Source: Tetmemena sp. SeJ-2015
Taxonomy: Eukaryota; Ciliophora; Spirotrichea; Sporadotrichida; Oxytrichidae
Assembly (NCBI GenBank): GCA_027382625.1
Contig: JAJKFJ010021868.1
Span: forward strand, 1 to 64,000
Length of the DNA: 64,000 nt
Direction: 5' to 3'
A model generated the notes under the pieces. That model did not search any database, was not told the origin of the DNA, and saw nothing but the letters and a program-made list of their open reading frames with translations. A program made the translations under genes and the position numbers. Positions 14,241 to 28,400 of this stretch are shown here, piece after piece; the stretch's first letter is position 1; the number at the start of each line of letters is the position of its first letter.

Positions 14241-14571
14241 AATATTTATTTTATTAGGGTTACTTAATCTTATAATTGAATTTAATTTCAAAATAAATTT
14301 TATATTCCAATAAATTCTCAACTATAATATAAATTTCTGTCATTTTTTAGAAAAATTCTTTAAGGTTTATATAGCTAAATTTTTTGAAAATTAATTTATG
14401 TATTAATTAAAAAATAAGTTATAAATGATTATTCTTAGCGAAATTAAACATTATTTTATTTATTAAAAAATCATGAAATTTTAAAATTCCTGTCAATATT
14501 TTTAGTTTTTTATTAAAATTAAGGATTAAATTACATAATTAAATTATAGTTTTGGGCTATGTTACTGTGAT

Positions 14572-15831
14572 TGAGCAAATCAGTGAGTTGCAATAAATAG
14601 AAATAAATAACAGCCATTTAAATAATAATTGCCTAATTTAAATTAGGGGTTTGATATTTGATTTTTGAAATGGAAATTATCTCAGAGCAGAGATTCATTC
14701 GGCAAGCTCCATATTATCGTAGTCGAGGCTCCCAAAATACGCCTTGGACCCTCAAACTTATTTAAGAGCGGAGGATGCAAGTTCATACTTGGCAGATCTG
14801 GGAAACAAGCTGCATATTTCCACGAATTTCTAGGATAAGGGATATTCCAACTCCTACTTAATGGGCTCTCTATCTGGCTCATCGCTTTCAAGATGAGGTT
14901 GGTTTTGCGCAACAAGGCAGGTCCAGTGTTCATATCTGCTTTCTTTACTCGTGAATGAAATAAATTGTAAAATATTCTATATGGCATTTCAAGGATAAGG
15001 CTTTGGAAAATTATTCCTCTAGACGTAGAAAAATTCATGCAATCGCAGTGGGTGTACAGCCGCAGTAGAATGGCGCTTGTATCTGAGCTGAATAAACAGT
15101 CTGGACGACCTGGGTTCTACAGCAAGATGGGCTTTATTCATGACATCACACTCAGATACAGTGGCTTGGATTGGCTTGGCAGGAAAGTAATATGCAAGAG
15201 GATAGGAGAAAATAAAAGGCAAAAATTAGAGGGAATTTGTATGCATCAAACTTAATCTGCGTTGGCTGAATTATTGAGGAGTTAGAAGACTGCTCCATGT
15301 TTGTTATCATTCAAGCTGAAGCAGATATTGAGCCTCATAAAAATGAAAGCAGGACTTTGTTCTACTTTATGGGGCCAAAAAAATTAAAAAAGGAAAGGAA
15401 AAAAATCAAAAATAAAGTTAGGGAAAATAACTGGGAGCAGCAAGCCAAAACTCTTAGTGGAAGGATAGGCCACGGACACCAACTCGCATTCATTCAAAGT
15501 TGCGAAATTGAGAAGCAAGAGGTCTATAGTTAACTAACTCAATAGGAAGGCTGTGAAAAGCAAAGGATGAACTTTCAACAAGCATTGCAGATCCTTGTTA
15601 CTAGAAGAAAAATCTAATAAATGGAGATCATTATGATAGACGCGTCAAGAAGCACTAGAAAGGCATTAGGAATGAAGGAGGATATAGAATAAGCTACTAA
15701 TTTTTAATAATGGTACTCAACATGTCGTTATATATTTTAAACAGTAAGCATCAACCCTAATTAGGCAATTATAATTAAGTGTTTACTATTTATTTCTATT
15801 ATATTTATTGACTGAATCACTGATTTGCTCA
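14572..15831. mobile_element. 1.26-kb element with terminal inverted repeats
   Basis: The 15-mer TGAGCAAATCAGTGA at 14572-14586 recurs inverted at 15817-15831. Similarity continues inward for about 85 bp on each side (for example AATAAATA, then AATTGCCTAATT). The interior is more GC-rich than the surroundings and is open on both strands, with a plus frame at 15037-15570 and a minus frame at about 14682-15038. No DDE, YR or helicase motif is recognisable. It sits between beta-helix blocks of B and C, so it looks like an insertion or a large TE-derived IES. No clear target-site duplication is visible. Confidence 0.65.
15037..15570 (+). CDS. Uncharacterised ORF inside the TIR element
   Basis: With TAA/TAG as Gln this frame runs 177 codons from MQSQWVYSRSRM to a TGA at 15568. 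A competing frame (about 15270-15800) has a more protein-like composition (IIEELEDCSMFVI, then a Lys-rich stretch). The true product may therefore cross a frameshift near 15260. I recognise no family. It could be a decayed transposon protein. Confidence 0.3.
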
Positions 15832-16489
15832 TTATCAATTTAATAGGCAGTAGATGCATTTCTTAAATTTTCAAATTTATTAAATTATTTAAAAACTTGA
15901 TTAAATTAAACTTAATAGAGAAGAAATTATTAAATAAGTAAAAAAAAATTATAAAGATAAGAATATCATCTGGTGATTTTTTCTCTAAGGAGATAACTCA
16001 AAAATAAATCTCAATTGCTCAATCTATTTGTTGTAAAATAAATCTATGTAGAAAAATTATTTTAGTAAAATTCATTCTTTTTTTTAAAAATATTGAAGAA
16101 AATGGAAGTAATATTTGTAGTTATTAATTTAAGAATTATAAATTAAGTGATCTCAAAAGGAATTTTATTTTAAAAAAAAAAATCATGCTTTATTTTACAT
16201 ATTCGTAAATATTTTGAACGTCTATTATAATTATATTATTCGGGCGATTTAAATTCCTTTTTTAAATAGTGAAGATCCATCCTATAGCTTTCATATAAAT
16301 AAAAACTCAAACATTTCTCAAAAATATTATTTGACACTTTAAAACTTATCAAATAAACAAAAAGTTAATGATAATTAATTATTAAATATAATAAGAGATA
16401 AAATATGTATATATGGGCTGGTAATTTTTAATTTTTGTTCTTTCATATAATTGGGTCCTTTGACGTCTACAATACTATTTAAATTTATT

Positions 16490-19400
16490 ATTTCTTTGCA
16501 GGGGAGCGGAGGATTTCTTTCGATTTCAGGAGCTCAAGACATAATCATTAGTAATATAATAAGGAATATATTGTAATTATAAATTAAAAGAATTTGATGG
16601 TAGTATTTTCGGGCATCTAAAAAAAAACTTATAATTGAATTTACTTTAAAATTCTAAGAGTTTCATTTAAAATTATCTGTTATCACAATTTTAGCAAATA
16701 AAATTTTTAAGTTGAAGATTATACAGAATTATTGTCACAAAATATCTCTCTAATAATAGCTAAAATGGAGAAAGAGAAAAAAAAGCTTATCTTTTAATTT
16801 GCTATGAATCTAAAAAGTTTTAAATTTGCAAATTTACTCATTCCATTTTAAAATTTAAACCAATCTTTGAGTTAAATGAATTCTGAATTATATTAGATTT
16901 GGTTATGCAGGATCGTATTCAAATTCTCAATGGGGAGGAATGATTTTGATATAAAGTTCTTAAATATGCAATAATTAATATGTGTAAATATAACCTTCTT
17001 TTGAATTAAGACTTTTAAATTTTTTAGAGGAAAATTATTTGAATAATGTGTTATTAATCTTTAAATTTGTTTTAAAAAATAAATTAAATTAAGACTTATT
17101 TAGAATAAAGCTAAGACTATAATTAAAAAGAGAATTAAGAAATAAATTAATACATTTTAAATCCTTGGCAGTTGAAGTGTGAGATATCGCACTTAAATTA
17201 TGATCATTCGGTTAAGTATTAAATTCTAAGAAATTTTCAGCCCTTCTTCGTAGGAGGTCTGTGTTGCGAGTTTCCTTGGTCATTAGTTTGTGAACTTGGC
17301 TTATTTCTCGGTGACATCAAAATCTCTTCATAGCCACCTCCTATCGTAAAGGTAGTAGAACAAACTATTCTTATAATTTAAGGAGCTATCGAACAAGCCA
17401 CATATTAAACTACTTAGCTCGTAATTTAACAACCAACATTTAACTACTCTTCATTGATTAATTTAACTTAATTCAAATTTTCATTTAAATTTTAGCTCTA
17501 ATATTTCTTAAAAGATATTCAAATGTTTAAATTAAATTATAAGTTTATATTAATCTAAAAAATAATAAAAAGCAAAAGCCAAAAATTTTATTAGAAGTTT
17601 AATTTATAATTAAATTGAGCATATTCTATTTCTTCAAAGATTAGATCGATTAAAAACTGGTATTTAATATAGAAGTTGCTTCCCTGAATTAAGATATCTT
17701 CCATTTTATCCAGAATTAATTTCTTAGATATGGCTTATTATCCTTTAAATATTAAGTATTTAATTCAATATACTTAATGGGTTGACACGTAGCATGAGGG
17801 ACCGGTCACACTAGTTATGAAAGTCCTTTAAGTAGGTGATATAAAAACCTATTATTAAATATACCTTGGTGGGGTGCTTAATTCTGCTAATTATTATGAG
17901 TAGAATATGAATAGGTGATCGTGAGTAAGAGATATTTGAAATAGATAAGAAACTAGATCTTGATTTAAGACCTCATTTAGAGGGCTCACAGCTAGATCAG
18001 TCATTTTTTGGACCAAGGTTCAACTCCCACTAGGCAGCCTCTTTTTTTAAAAAAAATTCGACAAACAATTATAACAAAAATAACAGAAATTGCAATAAAA
18101 GTAATAGTAATAATAATAAGAGATATAATTTGGAAGACGATAACGAAGATGATGGTGATAAAGATTAATTAGCGGAAGAATAGTTTGAAAAGAGGAAAAG
18201 TTGGAAATAAATAAGAGATGTTTCAAAATATGCAAATTAAATCTGATACAGAGAGGATCAAAAGTACACAATTAAAGATCAAGGCAGTTATTTATCTAGA
18301 GATGTCTTTATTAATTTAAAGTTATGATGATTATATGCACCTCTTTTTTGCAATCCATCTCATATTCTACCCATATTTCTTCTATAAGATCGCTTTAAAG
18401 ACTAATGAAAGCTCAAATGATTCAGCTATTCTCTAATCCTTAGCTATAATATACTTCCTTAAAATTAAACATTTATTAATTTTTAAAACTTCAAATTTTC
18501 GTACTGTTCCTTAAAATTAACTAAATCATTCGAACGTAATTTTTGTTTCATTTCTTTTGAATTATAACCTACAAATCGTGCCAGAGGTGATAAATTGACT
18601 ATGTTGACAGTTAAAAATTTCTCTAGTATCGACAAAAATTAAAAAATTCTGTGACAGCTTAGACCAAATTCCAAGCATTTATTTATTTTTTAATACTCTG
18701 AAGATGAGACTGAAATCTGCCTGCTGCTCCTTTTGGAGGTTAAATTTCGAGAATATATAAAATTCTACTTTCAGAATCTGAGCGGGTTGAAGCCTTGATC
18801 ACAATTTTTTGAGGATAAAATTTATGCTACAGACGTAGCACAAGTGTACGAGGTCTGGAGTTTCTAGTGATCGATGAGGATTATTAAGATAACATCTTAA
18901 CTATAGATGAGTATATGAGCTACAGCTTGAGCATATATATGTTAAATTAAGTTCACTTTAGTAAGTATAGCATCAATTTATTTATTTACCTCTATAATTA
19001 AAAGCTTTATTTATATATTAATGGGGGATTTTTCTCTAAAAATTATGAAGTAAAAATTTAAAAAATATCAATTTATTTGCTTAATTTAAAAATTCTTCAA
19101 CTTTTCTATTCTCAAATAACATAATAAATTATGGGTAGATGCCATCAGATCCCTAAAACATTTAGCAGGCTACTTATTATATTTAAATACTGTAATTGCA
19201 GTTCAAAATATCTAAAATGTAACTTTTTAGTCATATACTAAATTAATTCTTCAATTTTATTTAGAAGTATTAGTCAAACAAATTCGTAAATATTAAAAAT
19301 ACCACAAAGTCTGGCGCCATCGAGATCAACAATAAGTAAATATAATTTAAAGAGTATTATAAATTTAGAAAAGAGAATTCATCAATTTACATAGAATGAT

Positions 19401-22400
19401 AAATTACATACTTTTTTAATTGAAATTTGTACTAATTATATTTGAATGTGGCCCTGTTCTAAATTAAATTTATTAAATTATAAATTTATAATATCTTGGC
19501 TTTTGAGAATTATTTTTATATTTTATGAAGTGTAGATCTTTAAACTTATTATTTTCTTTTTAATTAAGCCCAAATTAAAATTAATATTTACTCTAAATAA
19601 CAATTTTTGAGTAAAAGGCTATTAAATATATTTTATGAGCATTTTTAAAATTTATTATGTCTTTTGATTTGAAATAACTTTCTTTCTTTAATTCTTTTAA
19701 ATAGAATACATTTAAATTTATAGCAGAATAAAATTATAATATTGTATTACATTTATTTTTTTATTTCTCTGACAGTGACTCTATCTACGAGAGCATATTC
19801 AGCTAAAAGGCATCAGTCAACTCTATTAGATCAGTTACTATTTAACAATTAATTTCCATAAATAAATCTCATAATTTATTTATGATTTATTATTGTATTA
19901 TTTGTATCTTATGTCTTTATGCAATAACTGCACACTTAAGAACCTCACTATTACAAATAACTATTCAAACAATACTGGGGTCTTCGAAATTATCAACTTA
20001 TAGGGTTATCTTCAAATCTCAAACATCACCTTCAACAATATTACCATTTATTTATAAATAATTAGCATTCTCAAATAAAGAAACAAAAATTTATGCTTAA
20101 AAGAAAAAAAAATTTGGATTTTATTTATTACCATAGAACGAAACAACGGGGGACTAATTAGTTTAATGAACTATACAAGTGAAATAACCAACAACTAAAA
20201 TGTAGTCATTGAAAATCTTATTCTTTAAAAAATTATTTTTAAATTGAATCTTGCGATTCAGGGATTAGTTAAAACTTTTGGTCAGGGCGGCTTAATTTTT
20301 GCAAACTACAACAAAGCTAATATCTCTATTAGGAATATTGCTAGAATATATATTTTAATATAACCATTCATTCGATGAGAGCAGGCAGAGGGCAACTTTT
20401 CTACTTTGAAAATAATAGAATTTTTACAAGTTAAAAATACTCTTAAAAATTTTTTATATAAGTAGTCCAACAGTAACAATTTCTTAAATACACTACGATT
20501 GTGGACAATCTAATTGGGAATAGAGATCACTTATGTCAAGTCAGTCTGACCTTGGCTACTCATTAGGCTACAATTTAATAATGAGTTATATCTAAATAAG
20601 TAACTGCTTGGGACTATAACTCACAGCTTTCGCAACCATATAAAATGCACTCTCTTTCTAAGGTTTAATTTAAAGGGTATTAAAATTCAAATCGACTTTG
20701 TAATTGCATAATATAATTTCCTTACCCTTATGTTCTATTATAAAATGAATATACTATAAAAATTTGTAAAATTATTTAATTTCCTCAATAATTTGGCCTT
20801 CAGTTATTTTTTTATTAATTTGTTGGAAGTTATTTATCCTCAACTGAAAGTTGTATATTTACTTTCTAAAATGTTTCACAAGTTTTGCTTTCAAACATAG
20901 ATATCTCGAACATTGACACAATTACATTTGGAATATTGCTCGCTCAAAACATGGTATAAAACATCCAAATTGAAAATATCTCAGTTTAAAATTAACTATA
21001 TTTTTAGCTTCAAACGTTTCTGTCTTAAATGGAACTGGAGAATTTTATAATTTTGTAATTAAAAATAATTAATTTATATTTAAATGGAGGATTGTTCTCA
21101 ACTATTGATGATCGAGCTTACAGTGAAACTGAAGTTTTATAATCTATAGTGACATTCAAAAATATCACAATCTCTAACTTAAAAACAATTACCAAGTAAT
21201 TTCTTTTTAATTTTTTAACGTTTATATGAAAAAAATTAAAAAAAACACAAATGTCAAATAAAATTTTAGATCTTAAAAAAAGTTTTATCACTCTTTAGGA
21301 ATTTAATTTTTTTATAATTGATTTAAAAGAAATAAAAACGGGAAATTCATTCTAAAAAAATAAAGCAATTTTTATTTTAATGAAGATTGCCCCTTATGCT
21401 TTCCTGTGCCATGATGGTTAAAAAACAAACTATTTTTTTCAACTAGCAGAAGCAACCTTCACATCAAGGCCAGATTTTAGAAATTATTTTTAACCATTTC
21501 CCCTTAAATTGTCCTCTGAAACTGACAAAGAAATAAAATTTGTCTTGATTGATTTAACTTTAATGTGAATGGAAACGGAGGAATGTTTTACATAAAGAAT
21601 AGCTTCATCAATAAATTTTCAACCAGCCAAATTAGTGCTACAGGAGTAAAAGCGATACAAGGAGGGGTATTCTTTATTGAAGAGTTAAAGAATTAAATAG
21701 TTTTGGAGTAAGAAAATGGTCCAGAGGCGAATAGTGTGTTCAGATAACTTAAAACAGAGGGAGATGGCGTCTTTTTAAACTCTAAGGCAAATAATTTGTC
21801 TATTAAAGCTTAGAACTTAGATATCTCTTGTTCAGATCAGTTTACTCAAAATTTAACTGCCTTGAATCAGGCAGCCTTGTCCTCCTATTTTAAAGAATAA
21901 AATAAAAATATAAAAGGTTTAAGGCTTTACAAAGTAGTGAAAAAAATTAAAAATGTTTGTCCCAATAGTCTTTATTCTATGTTGAGAATAATTTAAATAC
22001 GCTCTCAGTTTTAAATTCAAGCTTCTAAAATTGCTAGACTTCTACAAGAGGTGGATTCTTGACTCTGATATCTTCGAACTTCCTTGATCAAGGAAATACC
22101 TATAATAAATTATAATTTAATTAAACTGGAGTTATAAAAATAAATAATTATGAGAGTCTTAAAAGAGTAAATTAATGCTAACTAAGTTTATTAAAATTAG
22201 AGATGTGAGTAAATCTTTCAGTGGTCAATTTTAGTTATAGGATGTTAAAGATATTATGGCGTCGAAATGAAAAGCTAAAATGAAATTGTACTTTTTAATT
22301 ATTTTTTGTAAAATAAGCTTAATTTCTTCCTACTGGGATTATTAACAACTATCTTCAGTGAGAAAAATATTGTCATTAAATTCTCTAGGCCTTATAAAAT

Positions 22401-25400
22401 CTTTCTACAAGAAGTAATTAAATAAGTTTCTTGAAGGGAAATTTTATCTTGCCCTCATAAGTTAATAGTAATAATTTATATAAATTAATAAGAATAATTT
22501 ATATCTATAAGAATATTTACGCAAAGCAAGGGGGGCTTTACTATATCTATAATAGCAGCTTTGTTATATAAACTATATACTAATTTTGTAAATATAAAAA
22601 TAAGGATTAATTTAATTTTAAGAATCCATAATCAGTGGTATTCTAGCAGATGAAGGTGGGGCAATCAATTTCTACAAATTAAAATGCATAATTATTTGAT
22701 TGCCTTTAAAAGAAAAAATAGGTAGACATTAAAGCATATTCAAGAAAATAAAATTTATTATACATGATCTATAATTAAACTAATATTTCAAAATAAATGA
22801 TTATAAAAGCATAATGAATGCTTGTAGATAGAGCTATCTAAGGGCAGTTTATATGTTTAAATTTTTAAGCTAATTAAATCTGGATGTGAAGGATGTACAC
22901 TCATCAAGTAAAGGAGGATTTTTAAGTGTAGCCTATACTTCTAGTACCGCCAGAGAAATTTAAAACTTAAGCTTGAGTGGCAGCTCTTTCAAAATTACAA
23001 ACATCTCTTCAGACTAGGGAGGACTAATCTATTCAAATAGCAAGTAGGTTAGCATGAGATTAATAGGAGGCTTGGATATCTCAAATATTCGGGCTGTTTC
23101 GTAAGGTGGGGTATTCTTTCTCTAAGATATGCAAAATTTAGTGATTCAAAATTGCCAGTTTAAGAAGTTTTTTTTTTACATAAATTATATTTTAATATCA
23201 AAGACAATGAGGCTATTTATAATTAAAAATTTTATCAATAAGTTCTATCAAGCATAAATTTAAAAAAATATAATGACTCTAAGTGTTAATTCTATTTATA
23301 AAAATATTTTTTTAAAAAATTATGCTTAAATTATTCTGATTATGTTTTGAAATAAATTAAATAAGTTCTAAGCTCCTTCTGAATAATTCCTATACTCCAT
23401 CTCTCAAATCTTAAGTCTAACAATATTAGAAAGCTAGATCTTCTGAATTTTCTTATTTTATCTCATGCAAAGACATAAATGAAGATGGATATTAAATCTA
23501 GAGCAATTTAAAATTATTTTTGTTTCTTTTAAAACTCAGCCCTCACTATTTAGAATTCCCCCCAAATCAATTTTGAAAATTCTCACTTAAAAAATTGCGC
23601 CTCAAGCTTAGAGAGTGGCGCAACCATAATTATCAAGAACTCAAATTTAAAGATGAAAAATTTCACGGCCTAAAATAATTAAGGAGTAGATGGGGGGCTA
23701 TTAAGAACTTATTTGTCTAACCTGACTGTCTATGATTCACATTTTCAGAATAATACAGCTGAATAGGGAGGAGTCAAAATATTAAGATATGGTTTTATTA
23801 TATTAGTGTTTTACCTGTCTGAGACTTCTATCGCTAAGATTTATACCTCTAAATTCTTAGAGAACAAAGCAACAACTAAAGCTGGCAAATTATTAGCATT
23901 TTAATTAAGCTGGAGTCATATTAGCTAGCTCTGATTCCTATTTCGAGATAGATTTATTAATTATTTAATAGAAGAGTCTGAGTTTACAGAGAATACTTCA
24001 GATGACGAGAGTTCAGTTGTTGATGCTCTTGGCACTTCAAATTATAAATCTAGTTACAATTTAATACGCAATATATAAAGATGAAAAATTGCAATTTTAA
24101 GAGAAACAAAGCTAAGAGGAACTCATTCAAGTTCATGTACTCTAAAGTCAAAGTTGTGAATTGTACTTTCTTAGATAATTAAGCGGAAGAGTAATCAGAG
24201 AACATATTTCTAGCTTTTTCACAAGTCATAATTACGGATTCAAATTTCTTAAACTAAATCCTTAATGAAATACAATTTTATTTTTCTTATTATATAACAT
24301 CTCTAATTGGTTAAATTTAAGATTAATTATTTTATTAAACTAAGACAATATCTCATTTGAAGAATCAATCATAGTCCAAGGAGGATTTATCTAGGTTCTT
24401 CTATCGGTTGACCTAAAAATAGTAAACTCAACATTCCTTTACTTACATTTATTTATATTCTAAAGAGGAAGTGCAAAGTAAGGTGGGTCTATATATGTTT
24501 ATGGCGACAGTAATATTTCGATTTCTTCATCAACTTAATAATTTATAATCTTTAAGTTTTTCTAACTTTTATTTCTAATACTGCTCTATCTTTCGGAGGT
24601 GCCATTTCTCTGGCAGTTTTTAAACCTTGATAATAAATAACTGCAGTTTCTAGAATAACTATGCTGAATTGTTCTTGGGAGATGATCTCTATTTAACAGG
24701 AGATCTTTCAAAAGCTTAAATACAAGGGAGTGAATTCACAGGAATAAATGGCACTCAAGCAAATACATCTATTTTAATAAAAGCAGTCTATGCGAACTCT
24801 ATATCTTTACAAGTTTTGGAATCTTCTTTTAAAGAGAGAGGGTTTGGTAATTATGTGCAGATGGGATCTGCTTTATAAGCTTTTAATTGCAAACAAATAG
24901 AAATAGAGTCCTGTTAATTTTCAGATTTATAAGGCATATAAGGAGGCGCTATTTATCTAGAATCAAATTTAATTTAATTAAATAGAATCTTAAGATGACA
25001 AAACTGTAACATTAATTTTTTATTTAACACAGGGCCTAACTATTATAAACTCAACTTTTAACAATTGCACAGCACTTTAGGGAGGAGCTCTTTTCCTTGC
25101 TAAGTGGAGAAATTTATCTATCTTAGCATCTAGTTTTACATAATTTCATTATTTTGTATGCTTTTTACCTAAAATAGAGCCATCTTAGGATTCAAGAGTT
25201 AAATGTTGGCGATCTAAAGTAAAATATCTGAAAAAGCAAGCGGAGGAGCTATCTACTATGCCTGCTCATCCTCAAAGTTTGATTGATAAAAAAATTCATC
25301 TGTATCTTTTTTACATTTTTTTAATCTTTTATTAATTAAATCTATCTTTTCGATCTCACAATAAATTTAAAAATATAAATTGCACCTTTATTCTTGATGA

Positions 25401-28400
25401 TAAGAATTCATTCTTTAATAACTCTGCGGATTATCAAGGAGGAGCACTTTTCTGGAATGATGCTTAAAATTTAATTTAAATGCATAACCTGATACTAATT
25501 TTTCAAAGATTGTCTTCTAAAATAATTTTTTTAATAACACAGCTTAATTTTACGGGCCTGACTATGCAAGCTACGGACAGTAACTAAAAAGCATAAATTA
25601 ATCTTCCTACGAGCAATAATAATAAAAGTCTTCTCTTTCATAATTAAGGAACTTAGAGATAAGTAAAAGGAGAGGATTACTTGATTACTCTTGAGCTAAA
25701 TAAATGAAGATGGACAAGAAATAAACCAGATATTAAAATAATTTGCTCTATTCCTACTTAAATATACACATAATTTTCACAAATACAGATCGAAAATGTA
25801 AAGAGTGGAGGTAACTTACCAACTCTATACTTTGCCCTGACTGATCAATTTGGTCAGATTGTGGCCTCAAACTCTACGCAGAAGATACAAGTTTATGTCA
25901 ATAGCTCCTATAATCAAGATCAAGCAGCAAATATATTCAAGCCAGTGATAGAAGGAGCGAACTAATTCTTAGCAGAGATGGGAGTCTTTAAAATTGATTA
26001 AGTCGTATTTGATGGCTCTCCCGGAAATCCTTATCTACTTTTATACTTTCAGAATATTTGTATCAATTAGTTGTGCAAGCAGACGTTTTGGATGCTTCTA
26101 AAGAGTCTAATAGAATCTTCTAAGAGTAAAATGGAATTGACTCACTAGACTTTAAAATAAACCTCGACCTCAGGGACTGCTTAATAGGAGAATTTAAATT
26201 ATTTTAGAACAATATACGGTAGCTGGAAAATGCTAACTTTGCGAAAATAGTTACTCACTCGTTTAATAGGAAAGCCCTGGAATATAAACATTAAATTTGT
26301 TTATGAACTTGCAAAAGTTGTCCTTCAGATAAAGCGAAGTGTCCAGGTGGTGCTAGTATTTGGCCTTACCCAGGCTACTGGAGGGCATCTAATACTTCAG
26401 ATCAAGTCTATAAATTATTTAAAGTAATTATGATGAGTAGTAACATAAATTAATATAAATGCTTTAACGAGAATTCTTGTAATGGGTTTCAATCTGATGA
26501 AACAAATAATTTATTGCTTAACTTTAAAATTATGACTTGACTAATTACAAAAATTAATGCTCGGCAGGCTTAAATTTTATTTAAACCTAAAAATTTTTCA
26601 AAAATAATTTTAAATTTTTTGGAATCTTTTTTTTTAAATCCGGCCCCAAGTTTGCCAAATGCGTTTAGATTGGGATTCATTGCCCTAGGAATTATAGGAT
26701 TACTTATAGTAATGATCTACACGACTATAAGTGGAGATTCTTATAATTTTTTGAGCGAGTAATAAGAGCAACATGACGAGCAATTTTATTTTTCATGAAG
26801 CATATACATAAAGATAATGTTTAATCATTTCCAGATGCTAATGATGATTCAGGTATTTGACATCAACTGGTCTAAGGAGATTGAAACTTTTTTGCGAGGC
26901 TCAGATGATATTTCAACAATTTATACGCAAGTTTTTAGCTTCGACTGCTTTATCATTTCTTTAATATGAGTGAAATAGGAATAGATGAAAAAAACAAAAA
27001 CCTTTTCGGAAAATTTTCAGGGGGTGGGGTTTAAAAAGGAAGAAATAAATCAAATTTAAATTTAAAAAAATGGAAAACCCAAAGAAAAAAAAGCCAGATT
27101 CCATGGGCTATAAAATATTTGAGCAAATATTGTAAAAATATGCTCATAAAAAATAACAAATTTTTCCCAAAAAAATAATGTTTGAAAAAAATTTTCATTA
27201 AAAATACATGGGTTTTTTTTTGACAGAGGATGGATATTTAAAATAATATCGCTAAAAAATATCTCAATTTTCAATTGCAAATGTAATTTTTAAAAAATAA
27301 ACTCTATTTAAACCCCTTCTTTCTAAACTATTATTATTTTAAAACCCCGCATCTTCATTCATAAATTCCCTTTTAATTTGAAAAAAGTAGTCTTTCTTTT
27401 TATTTTGATTGTTTTTTTAATTCCTTTAAAATTTATTCCCATTTTTATCTATTTTTAAATTTTTGTTTATTTAACTATGCAAATCCCCAAAAATCCTTGG
27501 AGAAAGAGAGGTGAGGAAAAATAATTTCTAAATGACACCCTCTCATTTTTCCCTTTTCCCTCTTGAATTTGTTGCAAAATTTGGGGGGCTATATCTTTAA
27601 ATACCTCAAATCCAGCGATGTCACTAAAACCTCAAGCTTCAAAAAGATCAACCAGGGATTTAAAATTTCAAGCAGTAGTTTTCTATTCTTTTAAATATTT
27701 TCCCTTTTAAAATTAAACAAAGAAGTTAAAAACTGTTTTGCTACCCAGTATAGTCTAATACATGTTTAAAAATTTCAGATGCTGGAGCATCGAGGGTTAG
27801 AGCAGATTACTTGTAGATATGGAGATTGTTTGTTGGATTTGGACCTTTCTTTGTTTTTTTGTGCATTCCCATATATAAATTTTGGGGGCCTTTGGGATAC
27901 CTTTTTCGCCCGTTTAAAATTTTCAAGAAGAGGAAATCTAAAAATAGTAAGAGGGAGCAAAATGGTTTTTAAGAGGCTACAGAAGAAAATATTTCTAATG
28001 GGAAATCGTTATATTATAAAAATTCAATTCAAATTGACAAAATTATTGTCTTAAATGCTTTTTATTCTTATTTTAAAAAATTTTTAAAAAAGTAATAGAA
28101 ATTTTTTAAAAAGAAATTTTTAAAAATTTTTAATTTTCTTTAAAATTTTTTAAACCAGTTAAAAATTGGAATAATTTCAAAAATTTTTATTTATTAAATT
28201 TTAATTTTCGAAAATTGAATTTAAATTTTATTTTTTTGTAAACCCAAAATTTTATCAAAAATTTCCCATAGATTCTTGGTTTTGAATTCACAGTTGAAAC
28301 CTTATTTTGACTCAAATTAAGCAATCTGGAAGATCTCTCTCTTTTGACCGTTTTGGTGACCTACTACTTGGCTCTATTATATTTTTCCTTCTTTTAATTT

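Noticed and set aside
17980..18055. tRNA or other Pol III gene: GGTTCAACTCC matches a B-box and is followed by a T-run
   Set aside because: The T-stem and acceptor stem do not pair, and no matching 5' half is present. No other structured RNA could be supported.
27062..27280. Minus-strand 72-codon ORF rich in Phe
   Set aside because: It lies in homopolymer-rich sequence within the C-terminal part of gene C and has no protein-like pattern.
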